Part shown: piece after piece, positions 1 to 9,300 of the stretch
Position numbering within the stretch: the first letter of the stretch is position 1
Layout: every line of letters starts with the position of its first letter
NCBI GenBank assembly: GCA_947454235.1
Contig: CANGIY010000001.1
Coordinates: forward strand, 310,001-374,000
Source: Chitinophagaceae bacterium
GTDB taxonomy: Bacteria; Bacteroidota; Bacteroidia; Chitinophagales; Chitinophagaceae
Reading direction: 5' to 3'
DNA: 64,000 nt
Position numbers and translations under genes: made by a program
The notes under the pieces: model-generated
What the model was told of the DNA's origin: nothing
The model's input: only the letters and a program-made list of their open reading frames with translations
Database searches by the model: none

Positions 1-3000
1 GTTGTAAAGATTCGGTTCGAGTGGATACTTGCTTGGATTTGTCTGTACCTGCTTTCAGGTTAACAAAATCTGCCGACTCAGGTTGTGCTTCTGTTAGTAC
101 ACCATTGATGGTTGATTTTCATTTTGACATCAGTCGCCCTTCTTCGCTTCCATTCTTCGTTGATTCAGTTCAAATTAACGATTCTACAGTTTGTATTGGT
201 AGTGCATGCGCCGATATGACCTATGGATTTACTGGTTCTGGTGCTGCAATTCACGATTATTATCATTACGTACGTTATTTCTGGAGGCTTCCTGCAGCTT
301 ATGGTGGTTGTACTGGTTCTTTGCTTGATAGTTTGAGAGCTGGTGGCGCACACCCTGATGCAGATTCGATATATTCATATTATTACCAAGGTGGTGTTCG
401 CAAATATGCTGATTCAATTTGCCCGGGTACTACGTTGACTTTTGATACTAGGTGTACAAACTGTAGCTTTACTTCATGGCATATTGTCAATGGTGTAGGT
501 TTTTCAGTAGATACGTCGGGTTCTACATTAGCATTAGATTCTACAAGTGCAGTTTACCTTAATTATAACCCGTTTGGTTTTATATTAGACCCGCATCGTA
601 ATACCTATCCGGCGCGTGTAGTTGTTTCTTTGAATGGTTGTTTCGACACGTTGGTTAAGTACATTTACGTGTACCATCCGGATTCAGGTACAATCGTTTC
701 TGCTCCTTTCTGTAACAACAGAGATAGTATTGCGTTTACATGGTTGATTCGAGATTCGAGCTCAGTTATTCATTATTTGTGGGATTTTGGAGATGGTACT
801 CCTAGAAGGTTAACGACAGTTGATACTGCAATTCATCGTTATTCATCTCCGGGGACTTATACCGTAACAGCTTGGGATACTGCAAACGCAACAAATAAGC
901 ATTGTTATAATCATCAAGATTATATAATCACAATCGGATCTCATTTGGCTCCATGGGCACTTGGTACGCCTTTGCCTCCAAGAGATATGAATGCGAGCTT
1001 TGTGGATAGCATTTGTATCAATTCTCCAGAAGCCTATTTAGCGCCTTTACAAGCAGATGGATCTGCCTATACAAATTACACTTATAAATTTGGTGATGGT
1101 GCAACATTTGATGGGATTGATACAACAACAACCCATGCTTATTCCGCACGAGGTACTTATTCTGTTAGAATTAAATACCAAATTACAGGTGCAAATGGAA
1201 CAACTTGTGTCGACAGTACTTTCAGTAAAACTGTAAAAGTATACGGTCCAATGGGTGGGTTCACAATGAATGATTCTGTGATTTGTTCTGGCGGTACAGT
1301 AAGATTCACTGATAACTTCAGCGGCGGCGGCATACCTATTATCAATCGCCACCACTGGAATTTCAATGCATCGCCTTCTGTACCTCGTAGTAATATTCCT
1401 AATAGCGATAACATTGTAACTGGTACAACTGTTACAACCCGTTTCGATACTGCAGGTCTTTACACTGTTACTTTAAATGATTCTGATATCATTGGCTGTT
1501 CTGCTACTGAATCTCATACTGTTCGTGTTATTAAGCCACAAACATTGGTAAAAGCGAATCGTACAGTAGCATGCCCTGGTTATTTGTTTACATTTACCGA
1601 TACTACTAAGAATTGTACTTATTCTTGGAGCTTCGATAATGGTGCGCACTTCGTTTCAGGAGATTCAGTTGTGTCAAATGCATTTTCCGCAGTTGGTACC
1701 TACACAGTTATTTGTAGAATTGTAACAACCGGTGGTGATACTTGCTCAACGCAGGGTCAAATTGTAGTTCTGGTACGTAGAACTCCGGTTAGTATGATTA
1801 ACATCGGTGATGTGAGCCCTGCTACATGTCCTCCGTTCCATGTTATTCTTGCTGGTACCGATTTCTCAATGACATACAACTGGACTATTACTCCTGGCGG
1901 TGCTACTGCTAGCGGATTGGTTTACACTAACGATATCATGTCAGCAGGTACTTATAATATCACAATGAGGGGAACTGATTCACTTGGTTGCTCTTCTGAT
2001 ACTACAATGACGGTTGTTATTGGTGGTCCTTCTGGATATTTAGTTGTAGAGCCGGATAGTGGTTGTAACCCAATTCCGGTTAGGGTATTCTTTGTTGATA
2101 CAGCTTATGCAGTTGCGTCTGGTGCTAGCTACATTTGGACTACTTGCCCTGACGGTACTATTTCTACGACTACAGATACTATCCACTTGAGCTATGCTAC
2201 TGCTGGTGTTTATTGTCCTCCATCATTATTGATTCAAGATAACAGTGGTTGTACTTCTCAGTTTGCATACCCAGATTCAATGAGGGTGTTCCCGCTTCCT
2301 TTCTTGCATGTGAACCATATTCCGGTATTATGTTATGACAGTGTTGCTACATTGACTGCTTCTGGTGGCGAACATTACACTTGGAAACCATCATACGGTA
2401 TTGATTATTATCACCCTGGTGATAGTGCTTATGTTACAGTAGGGCCTCACGTTTCAACGGTTTATACTGTTGTGGGTACCACAATACATGGTTGTCAGGA
2501 TTCTCTCACTACTTCAGTTGTAGTTGACCCAGAGTTACATTTGCGTGTGAGAGGTAAAGACAGTGTTTGTATTGGTTTGTGCGATACTTTGATTGCTAGT
2601 GGTGTACCGGGTGCTAACTATATTTGGACTGGTGTGGGTAGCTCTACCGCTGTTGGTGATACCAACGTAGTATGTATTACGTCGACTAAGACTTACACAG
2701 TTTCAGGTCGTGATGCTGCTGGTTGTGCTGCTACTACCACATTTAAAGTAACAATCAATCCATCACCGGTATTGCATGTTATACCAAATAATCCATTATA
2801 TATATGTAAGCGTTATGATACGACTCACTTATATGCTATTGGTGCTGAGACCTATTCTTGGAAGCCAATGAATTATTTGACTGACTATACGAGTGATGCT
2901 CCAATTTGCTATACGCCAAATAACTTGATTTATACGCTTACCGGTACCACTAAATTTGGTTGTACAGACTCCATTACTGTTCCGGTAACAGTATATGACA

Positions 3001-3776
3001 CTACAGTTGTTTCGGTTGCCCCTGATACAAGTATCTGTTATGGTACATCGGCTAGGTTGCGTGCTTACGGTGGTGGTAGTTACTCTTGGAAGCCTGCTTT
3101 GTCGCTTGATGATGCTACTTCTTGGAAGCCAGTAGCTACTCCGTCAGCTACTACGGTGTATACGGTGACAATCAGAGAAAATCCTTGTTTTACACGAAAG
3201 AGAACTGAGACAGTTTACGTAGTTCAGCCAATTCAATTGAAGGTTCCACCTTCAGGTACAATTTTGGCAGGCGACAGCTATCAGTTGTATGCAATCACTA
3301 CTAATCCTGAAGCATTTACTACTTATTCTTACACTTGGGCGCCAGCCGACACTACATTAAGTTGCGTTGATTGCCCTAGGCCGTTGGCTTCACCATTAGT
3401 AACTACAACTTACACAGTTGTGGCTAGTTCACGCGAAGGTTGTGAGGCAAAAGCTGAAGTAACTGTAAATATCATTTGCGAAAGCAGTCAGGTGTTTATT
3501 CCTAACTCATTTACTCCAAATGGAGATGGTCTTAACGATCATTTCTATGTAAGTGGTAAAGGTATTGCCCGAGTAAAATCTATGCAGGTTTACAACAGGT
3601 GGGGTCAACTGGTTTACGAAAGTAACGGTATGCCTGCCAACGATAATACACAAGGATGGGATGGTACATTCAACGGTACTATGTTATCTCCTGATGTGTT
3701 TGTATATCGTATTGTTGCAGAATGTGCTTCTGGTGAGACATTTAGTTTCCAAGGGGATATTTCAATTGTTAGGTAA
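1..3776 (+). CDS. PKD/Ig-like repeat surface protein with type B T9SS sorting domain (5' end outside window)
   Basis: Extracellular repeat protein, partial: the frame is open from the first full codon at position 3, and the residues before the GTG at 21 (CKDSVR) match the paralogue at 37023-42059, so the real start lies upstream of the window. It contains PKD-like units (WDFGDG, KFGDG, HHWNF) and cysteine-rich Ig-like units with the WKPS/WKPM type seen in gliding-associated proteins. The last roughly 95 residues begin VFIPNSFTPNGDGLNDHF, continue with YNRWGQLVYES and WDGTFNG, and match the gliding-motility-associated C-terminal (CHU_C, type B) domain that directs secretion through T9SS. The next gene encodes a PorP/SprF protein, the usual partner of this domain. 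Function beyond secretion and surface display is unknown. Residues encoded up to about 2760 are paralogous to the middle of the 37023-42059 protein; the part after that is not. Confidence 0.9.
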   Translation, partial: CKDSVRVDTCLDLSVPAFRLTKSADSGCASVSTPLMVDFHFDISRPSSLPFFVDSVQINDSTVCIGSACADMTYGFTGSGAAIHDYYHYVRYFWRLPAAYGGCTGSLLDSLRAGGAHPDADSIYSYYYQGGVRKYADSICPGTTLTFDTRCTNCSFTSWHIVNGVGFSVDTSGSTLALDSTSAVYLNYNPFGFILDPHRNTYPARVVVSLNGCFDTLVKYIYVYHPDSGTIVSAPFCNNRDSIAFTWLIRDSSSVIHYLWDFGDGTPRRLTTVDTAIHRYSSPGTYTVTAWDTANATNKHCYNHQDYIITIGSHLAPWALGTPLPPRDMNASFVDSICINSPEAYLAPLQADGSAYTNYTYKFGDGATFDGIDTTTTHAYSARGTYSVRIKYQITGANGTTCVDSTFSKTVKVYGPMGGFTMNDSVICSGGTVRFTDNFSGGGIPIINRHHWNFNASPSVPRSNIPNSDNIVTGTTVTTRFDTAGLYTVTLNDSDIIGCSATESHTVRVIKPQTLVKANRTVACPGYLFTFTDTTKNCTYSWSFDNGAHFVSGDSVVSNAFSAVGTYTVICRIVTTGGDTCSTQGQIVVLVRRTPVSMINIGDVSPATCPPFHVILAGTDFSMTYNWTITPGGATASGLVYTNDIMSAGTYNITMRGTDSLGCSSDTTMTVVIGGPSGYLVVEPDSGCNPIPVRVFFVDTAYAVASGASYIWTTCPDGTISTTTDTIHLSYATAGVYCPPSLLIQDNSGCTSQFAYPDSMRVFPLPFLHVNHIPVLCYDSVATLTASGGEHYTWKPSYGIDYYHPGDSAYVTVGPHVSTVYTVVGTTIHGCQDSLTTSVVVDPELHLRVRGKDSVCIGLCDTLIASGVPGANYIWTGVGSSTAVGDTNVVCITSTKTYTVSGRDAAGCAATTTFKVTINPSPVLHVIPNNPLYICKRYDTTHLYAIGAETYSWKPMNYLTDYTSDAPICYTPNNLIYTLTGTTKFGCTDSITVPVTVYDTTVVSVAPDTSICYGTSARLRAYGGGSYSWKPALSLDDATSWKPVATPSATTVYTVTIRENPCFTRKRTETVYVVQPIQLKVPPSGTILAGDSYQLYAITTNPEAFTTYSYTWAPADTTLSCVDCPRPLASPLVTTTYTVVASSREGCEAKAEVTVNIICESSQVFIPNSFTPNGDGLNDHFYVSGKGIARVKSMQVYNRWGQLVYESNGMPANDNTQGWDGTFNGTMLSPDVFVYRIVAECASGETFSFQGDISIVR

Positions 3777-3809
3777 TCATTTTAAATCGACTCTTTGAAA
3801 ATTAGTCAT

Positions 3810-4877
3810 ATGAAGAATGTTTTAAAGGTAACTGCTGTGGCAATGTTGATGGGAATGGCCGGTAACGGTTGGTCTCAGGACATACATATTTCACAGTTTT
3901 TCGATAACGCCATAATGAGAAACCCAGCCCTTACTGGTATTTTCAGTGGTGAATATAAAGTAGGTTTGAACTATAGGAACCAATGGGCTTCTATTGCTAA
4001 TCCTTACTCAACTACTGTTCTTGATGCCGAGACTAGGGTGTTGATCAACAGAACTACCGGCGACTATTTAAGTTTCGGTGTTGGTGCTTACTACGATAAA
4101 GCGGGTTCCATCAATTTTACAAGTACTGAAATTTACCCTACTGTAGCAATCAATAAAGCAATTAACGATGCGCATAATTCGTATTTGTCAGTTGGTTTGT
4201 CAGGCGGGTATATTTATCGTTCTGTTGATATGGCTTCTATGACTTTTAGTAGCCAGTATCAGTTCTTGGGTGGTTTCAGTGCAGCTAATCCTTCTGGTGA
4301 GAACACTCCGTACAACAATTTACATGTATGGGATGTAGGAGCAGGTGTTAGTTTCAACAGTTCAATCGATCGTGAGAACAGAGCAAATTACTACGTAGGT
4401 GCTAGTGTTTACCACATCAATCGCCCTAAAGAAGTGTTTAATACCGGTTATACTGATGTTAAGTTGCCAATGAAATGGCAGTTGAACGGTGGTATTAACC
4501 TCGTGTTTAGTGAGCGTTGGAGCTTTGCAGCACACGTTAACTGGTCACAACAAAAACCTTCACAGGAAACTGTTTATGGTGGCTTGATTACTTATCATAC
4601 GTTTTCGTCTTACCAGCCTAGTCCGTTTGCATTCAGCTTCGGTTCGTTTGTAAGAGCAAATGATGCAGTTATTCCTACTGTTAAGTTTGATTTCGGAACT
4701 GTGTCGTTGGGTGCATCTTACGATGTTACAAATTCCGGTTTGGCTTCTGGTACAGCAACCAGTGCTACCGAAATTTCGTTGATGGTAAGAGGTAAGTACA
4801 TCCATCGTGCTGATCCTAGAGATGGTATCATGTGTCCTCGTTTCGAAAACGAGATTTATTATCCGTTCAATAACTAG
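3810..4877 (+). CDS. PorP/SprF family type IX secretion membrane protein
   Basis: Outer-membrane protein of the PorP/SprF family, about 355 residues. I choose ATG 3810 because MKNVLKVTAVAMLMGMAGNGWSQ is a clean signal peptide; the longer TTG reading adds five residues ahead of it. After the signal comes the family's opening (DIHISQFFDNAIMRNPALTGIFSGEYKVGL) in which the conserved FxxxxxxNPAxxG pattern is visible, followed by alternating beta-strand segments suited to a barrel. In Bacteroidota these proteins are encoded just after CHU_C-domain proteins and are thought to help attach or export them. Here the gene starts 33 bp after such a protein, so the two very probably form one transcript, closed by the hairpin at 4899-4933. 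Confidence 0.9.
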   Translation: MKNVLKVTAVAMLMGMAGNGWSQDIHISQFFDNAIMRNPALTGIFSGEYKVGLNYRNQWASIANPYSTTVLDAETRVLINRTTGDYLSFGVGAYYDKAGSINFTSTEIYPTVAINKAINDAHNSYLSVGLSGGYIYRSVDMASMTFSSQYQFLGGFSAANPSGENTPYNNLHVWDVGAGVSFNSSIDRENRANYYVGASVYHINRPKEVFNTGYTDVKLPMKWQLNGGINLVFSERWSFAAHVNWSQQKPSQETVYGGLITYHTFSSYQPSPFAFSFGSFVRANDAVIPTVKFDFGTVSLGASYDVTNSGLASGTATSATEISLMVRGKYIHRADPRDGIMCPRFENEIYYPFNN

Positions 4878-4898
4878 TGTATTTTAAACAATATTTAG

Positions 4899-4933
4899 AC
4901 CGGTAAGCACTAGATTTGCTTACCGGTTTTTTT
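4899..4933 (+). terminator. Rho-independent terminator touching the next start codon
   Basis: Perfect 11-bp stem ACCGGTAAGCA (4899-4909) with TGCTTACCGGT (4917-4927), 7-nt loop, then a run of T to 4933. The ATG of the S4-domain gene follows at 4934 with no spacer. Confidence 0.9.
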
Positions 4934-5323
4934 ATGGAAACTAAAGTCAGGGTTGATAAATATTTGTGGGCCATTCGCATATTTAAGACGCGAACAATGG
5001 CTACTGATGCTATTGACGAAGGCAAGGTGAAACTACGGGGGCAAAACATTAAGCCATCAAAAACGGTTTCCTTAGGTGATAGGTTCGAGATAAAGGCTGA
5101 TGCCAGGAAGTGGATCATTGAAGTGACCGGGATTATTGCAAATAGGGTAGGTTTTGATGTAGCGGTTTTAAATTATGTTGATTTGACACCTGAGGAAGAG
5201 AAGATTCCACATAAAATTTTAGAATCGGGTTTTTACACAGGTAAAAGAATAAGTAAAACAGGTAAGCCCACGAAAAAGCAAAGGAGATCGATGGATGATT
5301 TTTTAAACGAATTTGAAGATTAG
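4934..5323 (+). CDS. RNA-binding S4 domain protein (Hsp15-like)
   Basis: Small protein of 129 residues with an N-terminal S4 RNA-binding domain: VRVDKYLWAIRIFKTRTMA followed by DAIDEGKVKLRGQNIKPSKTVSLGD, the pattern of the heat-shock protein 15 family, which binds stalled 50S subunits carrying nascent chains. A basic C-terminal tail (GKRISKTGKPTKKQRRS) also fits. The start must be ATG 4934, because the next ATG (4997) would remove the first S4 helix. The preceding terminator hairpin occupies the place where a ribosome-binding site would be, so the message is either leaderless or made by read-through. The following gene starts 3 bp after the stop and is probably co-transcribed. Confidence 0.88.
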   Translation: METKVRVDKYLWAIRIFKTRTMATDAIDEGKVKLRGQNIKPSKTVSLGDRFEIKADARKWIIEVTGIIANRVGFDVAVLNYVDLTPEEEKIPHKILESGFYTGKRISKTGKPTKKQRRSMDDFLNEFED

Positions 5324-5326
5324 ATT

Positions 5327-5842
5327 ATGAATAATTTAGGAAAGAAAATTGGACTGGGTTTATTGGTTGTTTTAGTTGTGATTCAGTTTATTAGACCAGT
5401 TAAGAATCAAGACGCAAATGTTTCAGATAAGGACATATCGAAAGTAGTACAGGTTCCCGATAATGTTTCATCTATATTGAAAAAAGCTTGTAACGATTGC
5501 CACAGCAATTACACTGTTTACCCGTGGTATAGTAATATTCAGCCGGTCTATTTTTGGTTAGACCATCATATAGATGAGGGTAAACACCATCTGAATTTCT
5601 CTGAATTTGGTACATACAGTGCATTCCGACAGTATAGAAAGTTGGCTGAAGTAGCTGAACAAATTGAGGAATGCGAAATGCCGATTTCAAGCTACACACT
5701 CATTCATAAAAATGCAGTTTTAAGCGCTGATGAGAAAAAGATTATAGTTGATTGGGCAAAAGCGAATTCTGAAAGTATTTTGAAGTCTATTCCTCCCGAT
5801 GTTTTAGAGCAGGAGAAAGCAAAAAGGCGTAAAAGGCAATAG
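5327..5842 (+). CDS. Haem-binding domain protein (Haem_bd type)
   Basis: Protein of 171 residues with an N-terminal membrane anchor or signal (GLGLLVVLVVIQFIRPV) and a single c-type haem motif CNDCH within KKACNDCHSNYTVYPWYSNIQP, then WLDHHIDEGKHHLNFSEF. This layout (one CxxCH, the conserved YPWY segment and an HxxxGxxxLNFSEF stretch) is that of the Haem_bd family in Bacteroidota, whose members are probably periplasmic haem proteins of unknown role. The C-terminus is rich in Lys and Arg (EKAKRRKRQ). It follows the S4 gene after 3 bp, which suggests co-transcription, though no functional link is apparent. Confidence 0.85.
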   Translation: MNNLGKKIGLGLLVVLVVIQFIRPVKNQDANVSDKDISKVVQVPDNVSSILKKACNDCHSNYTVYPWYSNIQPVYFWLDHHIDEGKHHLNFSEFGTYSAFRQYRKLAEVAEQIEECEMPISSYTLIHKNAVLSADEKKIIVDWAKANSESILKSIPPDVLEQEKAKRRKRQ

Positions 5843-5917
5843 GTTTTTGCTTGTTTTAATAAAATATTTTAGAATTGCAAGCGTTATAATCACCTTTTTT
5901 TTAAGTATTTTAGGTTA

Positions 5918-5925
5918 TACTTTTG
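5918..5925 (+). promoter_or_regulatory. Bacteroidota -7 element TActTTTG
   Basis: TACTTTTG matches the TAnnTTTG -7 consensus of the Bacteroidota housekeeping sigma factor. No good TTTG lies 19-21 bp upstream. Transcription would begin near 5929-5932, exactly where the closing stem of the candidate ncRNA begins. Confidence 0.5.
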
Positions 5926-5928
5926 TTT

Positions 5929-6130
5929 CATAAAATATGGCTCAGATGGCGAAACAACCATAAACAACAGGATTCTTCCTCTAGTCTTAAGGTGTTTGCT
6001 GAAAAATAAAAAGCAAAATGAACCATCCGTAATAAAAAGCTAGTTATTAAATCGTGGATGTGCTAATAATTTAGTGACGGAACACTTGGAACTTATTTTG
6101 TTTTAAACCGTATTTCTATACGGTTTTTTG
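5929..6130 (+). ncRNA. Candidate structured small RNA of about 200 nt, possibly 6S-like
   Basis: This gene-free stretch has a promoter element just before it and a terminator at its end but no open frame. Its 5' end can pair with its 3' end: C(a)TAAAATA near 5929-5937 with TTATTTTG at 6093-6100. Inside that, TTCC (5976-5979) pairs with GGAA (6088-6091), AAGGTGTT (5989-5996, one bulge) with AACACTT (6081-6087), and CATCC/AATAA (6024-6035) with TTATT/GGATG (6044-6060). The result is a long rod with one-sided internal loops, the general shape of 6S RNA. I cannot assign a family from sequence alone. Confidence 0.45.
6105..6130 (+). terminator. Rho-independent terminator of the candidate ncRNA
   Basis: Stem AAACCGTAT (6105-6113) with ATACGGTTT (6118-6126), 4-nt loop TTCT, then T-rich sequence. 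No coding region ends here, so it must close a non-coding transcript or a long 3' UTR of the gene ending at 5842. Confidence 0.75.
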
Positions 6131-6253
6131 TTTTTATATCCCTTCCTTCGGGTATTTTGGAGCCTACAATAACCAAGAGTTATTAAATCCCAAGTGTATG
6201 CATAAGGTTGAAATAGAATTGTACTAAATCGTCAAAATTCAATCCCGTAATAG

Positions 6254-6284
6254 TTGGGAATTACCGCTATAATAAGTAACTTTC
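6254..6284 (+). promoter_or_regulatory. Probable promoter of the 4195-residue surface protein gene
   Basis: TTG at 6254-6256, a 20-bp spacer, and TAACTTTC at 6277-6284, one mismatch from TAnnTTTG. This predicts a leader of about 45 nt before ATG 6333, containing a small hairpin (CCCGGC / GTCGGG, 6296-6315). Confidence 0.45.
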
Positions 6285-6332
6285 GCCAAATTTTCCCGGC
6301 CTAATCATGTCGGGAGATAAATACGTACGTAT

Positions 6333-9300
6333 ATGAAACAATATTCAAATACTCTCTCTATCAAAACCCTTACAAGAAATCTCGCATTTGTGCTGGTTGC
6401 AGTCTTCGGATTGGTCAATTACGGTCATGCGCAATCAACAATCATTAGTGATTATGCTGGCAACCAAGGTTTAGGAAGGGGCAATAGCGGCGACGGTGGT
6501 GCAGCTACAAATGCTCGTTTAAATACGCCTTGGGGAATAAAGGTTGATGCTTCTGGTAATTTGTTTATTGCAGACTCGCTGAACAACAACGTAAGGAAGG
6601 TTGCTTCCGGAATTATTACCACTATAGCAGGTACTGGAACTGCATCTTCAACTGGTGATGGGGGCTTGGCAACCTTAGCTACTTTGAACCACCCGGTTGA
6701 CGTAGCAATTGACGCTACGGGAAATGTTTATATTTCAGAAAATGGAGGAAATAGAATTCGAGTAGTAGTAAGTGCATCTATTGCTACTGTTATTGGTAAT
6801 GGCACTGCGTCTTATTCTGGAGATGGATTGTCAGCAACAGGAGCAACTGTAAATGGACCTAGAGGGCTGGCAGTTGATGCAACTGGAAACCTTTATTTTA
6901 TAGATAATAATGGTTCATGTGTTCGTAAGATTAATGCTGCTACAGGTATTGTTTCGACTGTTGTTGGAGGATCAACCACTGGTTATACAGGTGATGGTTC
7001 TGCAGCAGTGGGTGCAACAATTAATAATGCTTCAAACATTGCATTTGATGGCAGTGGTAATTTGTATATCTGTGATGTAGGTAATCATGTTGTTAGAAAA
7101 GTTAATACTTCGGGTGTGATTTCAACTTTTGCAGGAACAGGAACAGCTGGTTATAGTGCTGATGGAACGCTTGCCGCTTCATGTGCTTTTTATATGCCCT
7201 ATGCAATTTGTTTTGACGCTGCTGGTAACTGCTATGTATCCGATATTCAAAGTATGGTTGTGCGAGAAATATCTACAAGTGGTGTTGTGACAACAGTTGC
7301 AGGAAACTTCTCTGATGTTTCTTACGGAGATGGTACAATTGCGACAACCGCGGGTGTCGCTGGTGCAGTGGGATTAGCAATTAGCTCTACTGGGAATTTA
7401 TTGATTTCAGATGCCAATGCTCATGAAGTAAGAGTGCTTACTACAATTGCAGATAATGCTCCTTCATTCACTCACTCTGGTATTCAATACATGCAGTTAT
7501 GTGAAAACGCGACATCATTTTCTCTAGATACCATCTTAAAAGTTTCTGATGCCGATGCAGGACAAACTCTTACTTGGAGTCTAATAGCAGCCCCTTCAAA
7601 CGGTACTGCAACCGTAGCATACACAACTTCTTCGACAGGTGGTGTAATCACTCCAACCGGTTTAACTTATATACCGACAACTGGGTTTACTGGTTTAGAT
7701 CAAATTAAAGTGAGAATTTCTGACGGAACACTTACAGCTGATATTACTATTGATTTAACTGTTAATGCTCCGCCCACAGTTGGTGCAATTTCTGGAGCAA
7801 CGTCGGTTTGTGCAGGGTCTTCGACTATTCTAACAAACACCACAACCGGAGGTACATGGAGAACTTTATCAAGTGGCGAGATAGCTACTGTAAGTTCTGG
7901 AGGTATTGTTACAGGTAATACCGCCGGAGTAGATACTATTTATTATTCCGTGACAAATCTTTGTGGTACGGCAATTGCAAAATATCCATTTACGGTTAAT
8001 TCGGGAGCAGGTAGCGCAGGAACTATATCGGGGCCATCAAGTGTTTGTAATTCAGGAACAGCAACCTTTACATGCACTGGTTCGGGTGGTACATGGTCGT
8101 TGTCCAACACTTCAATTGCAACAATTAACTCTAGTACAGGTGTTTTGACTGGCTTAGCTAATGGAACCGATACTGTTAAATATACGGTAAGTGGTTCTTG
8201 CGGAACAGGTGTAGCAACGTATGTAATTACATTATCTGCTTTCCCTTCGGTGGCTGCGATTTCAGGTTCAAGCTCTTTATGTGAAGGTTCTTCAGCAACC
8301 TACACCGACCTTACTGGCGGTGGTACATGGAGCATGAGCAACACGCACGCAATGGTTAGTTCAACTGGGCTGGTTACTGCCATTTCTGAAGGTATTGATA
8401 CTTTGAGCTATCAAGTGTCAAACTCTTGCGGTATCGTTACGGCTACAAAAATTATTACAATCAGTGCTGCTACTGCAGGTGCAATTTCCGGCCCTTCAGA
8501 TGTTTGTGTCGCTAGTACAATATCAATGACTGATGGTGCAACAGGTGGTGTATGGAGTAGCACGACTCCGGCAGCGGCAACTATTTCTTCAACGGGCGTA
8601 GTTACAGGCGTTGGTGCCGGTTCTACTACTATATCTTATACAGTAAATAATGTGTGCGGTGTTTTTGCTGCTACCGCTAGTGTAAATGTTACAGCTCTTC
8701 CTGTGGTAGCATTAATCAATGGATTGCACGCCGTTTGTACGGGTTCAAATATTACACTTACAGATGCCACTTCTGGTGGTACATGGAGCAGTAATAATAC
8801 ATCAGTAGCTACAGTAGATGCATCAGGTAATGTACATGGTGTTGCTGCGGGTACTGCGATTATTTCTTATGTGCTTTCAAACTCTTGCGGTCTCGCATTT
8901 GATACTTCAATCACTGTAGTAAGCACACCTCCTTCAGCAGGAACAATTTCTGGTGCAACATCTGTTTGTTTAAGTGGTTCAACAACCTTGACTGGTTCAT
9001 TTTCTGGCGGTACGTGGTCAAGTGGTGATAATACTATTGCTACAGTTGATGCAGGTGGTATTGTTCATGGTGTTGCATTGGGTGCTACAACTATCAGTTA
9101 TACGGTTACCTCTAGCTGTGGTAGCTCAGTAACTACTTCAGCAATGAATGTAATCGATGCTCCAACAACTACACCTACTAGTGGTAGCCGTTCAGTTTGT
9201 ACAAGTAGCAACACAATTTTAAGTAACTCTGCTGCAGGTGGAACCTGGAGCAGTTCTAATACTTCGCTTGCAACAGTAAGTTCTACCGGAACTGTGTTTG

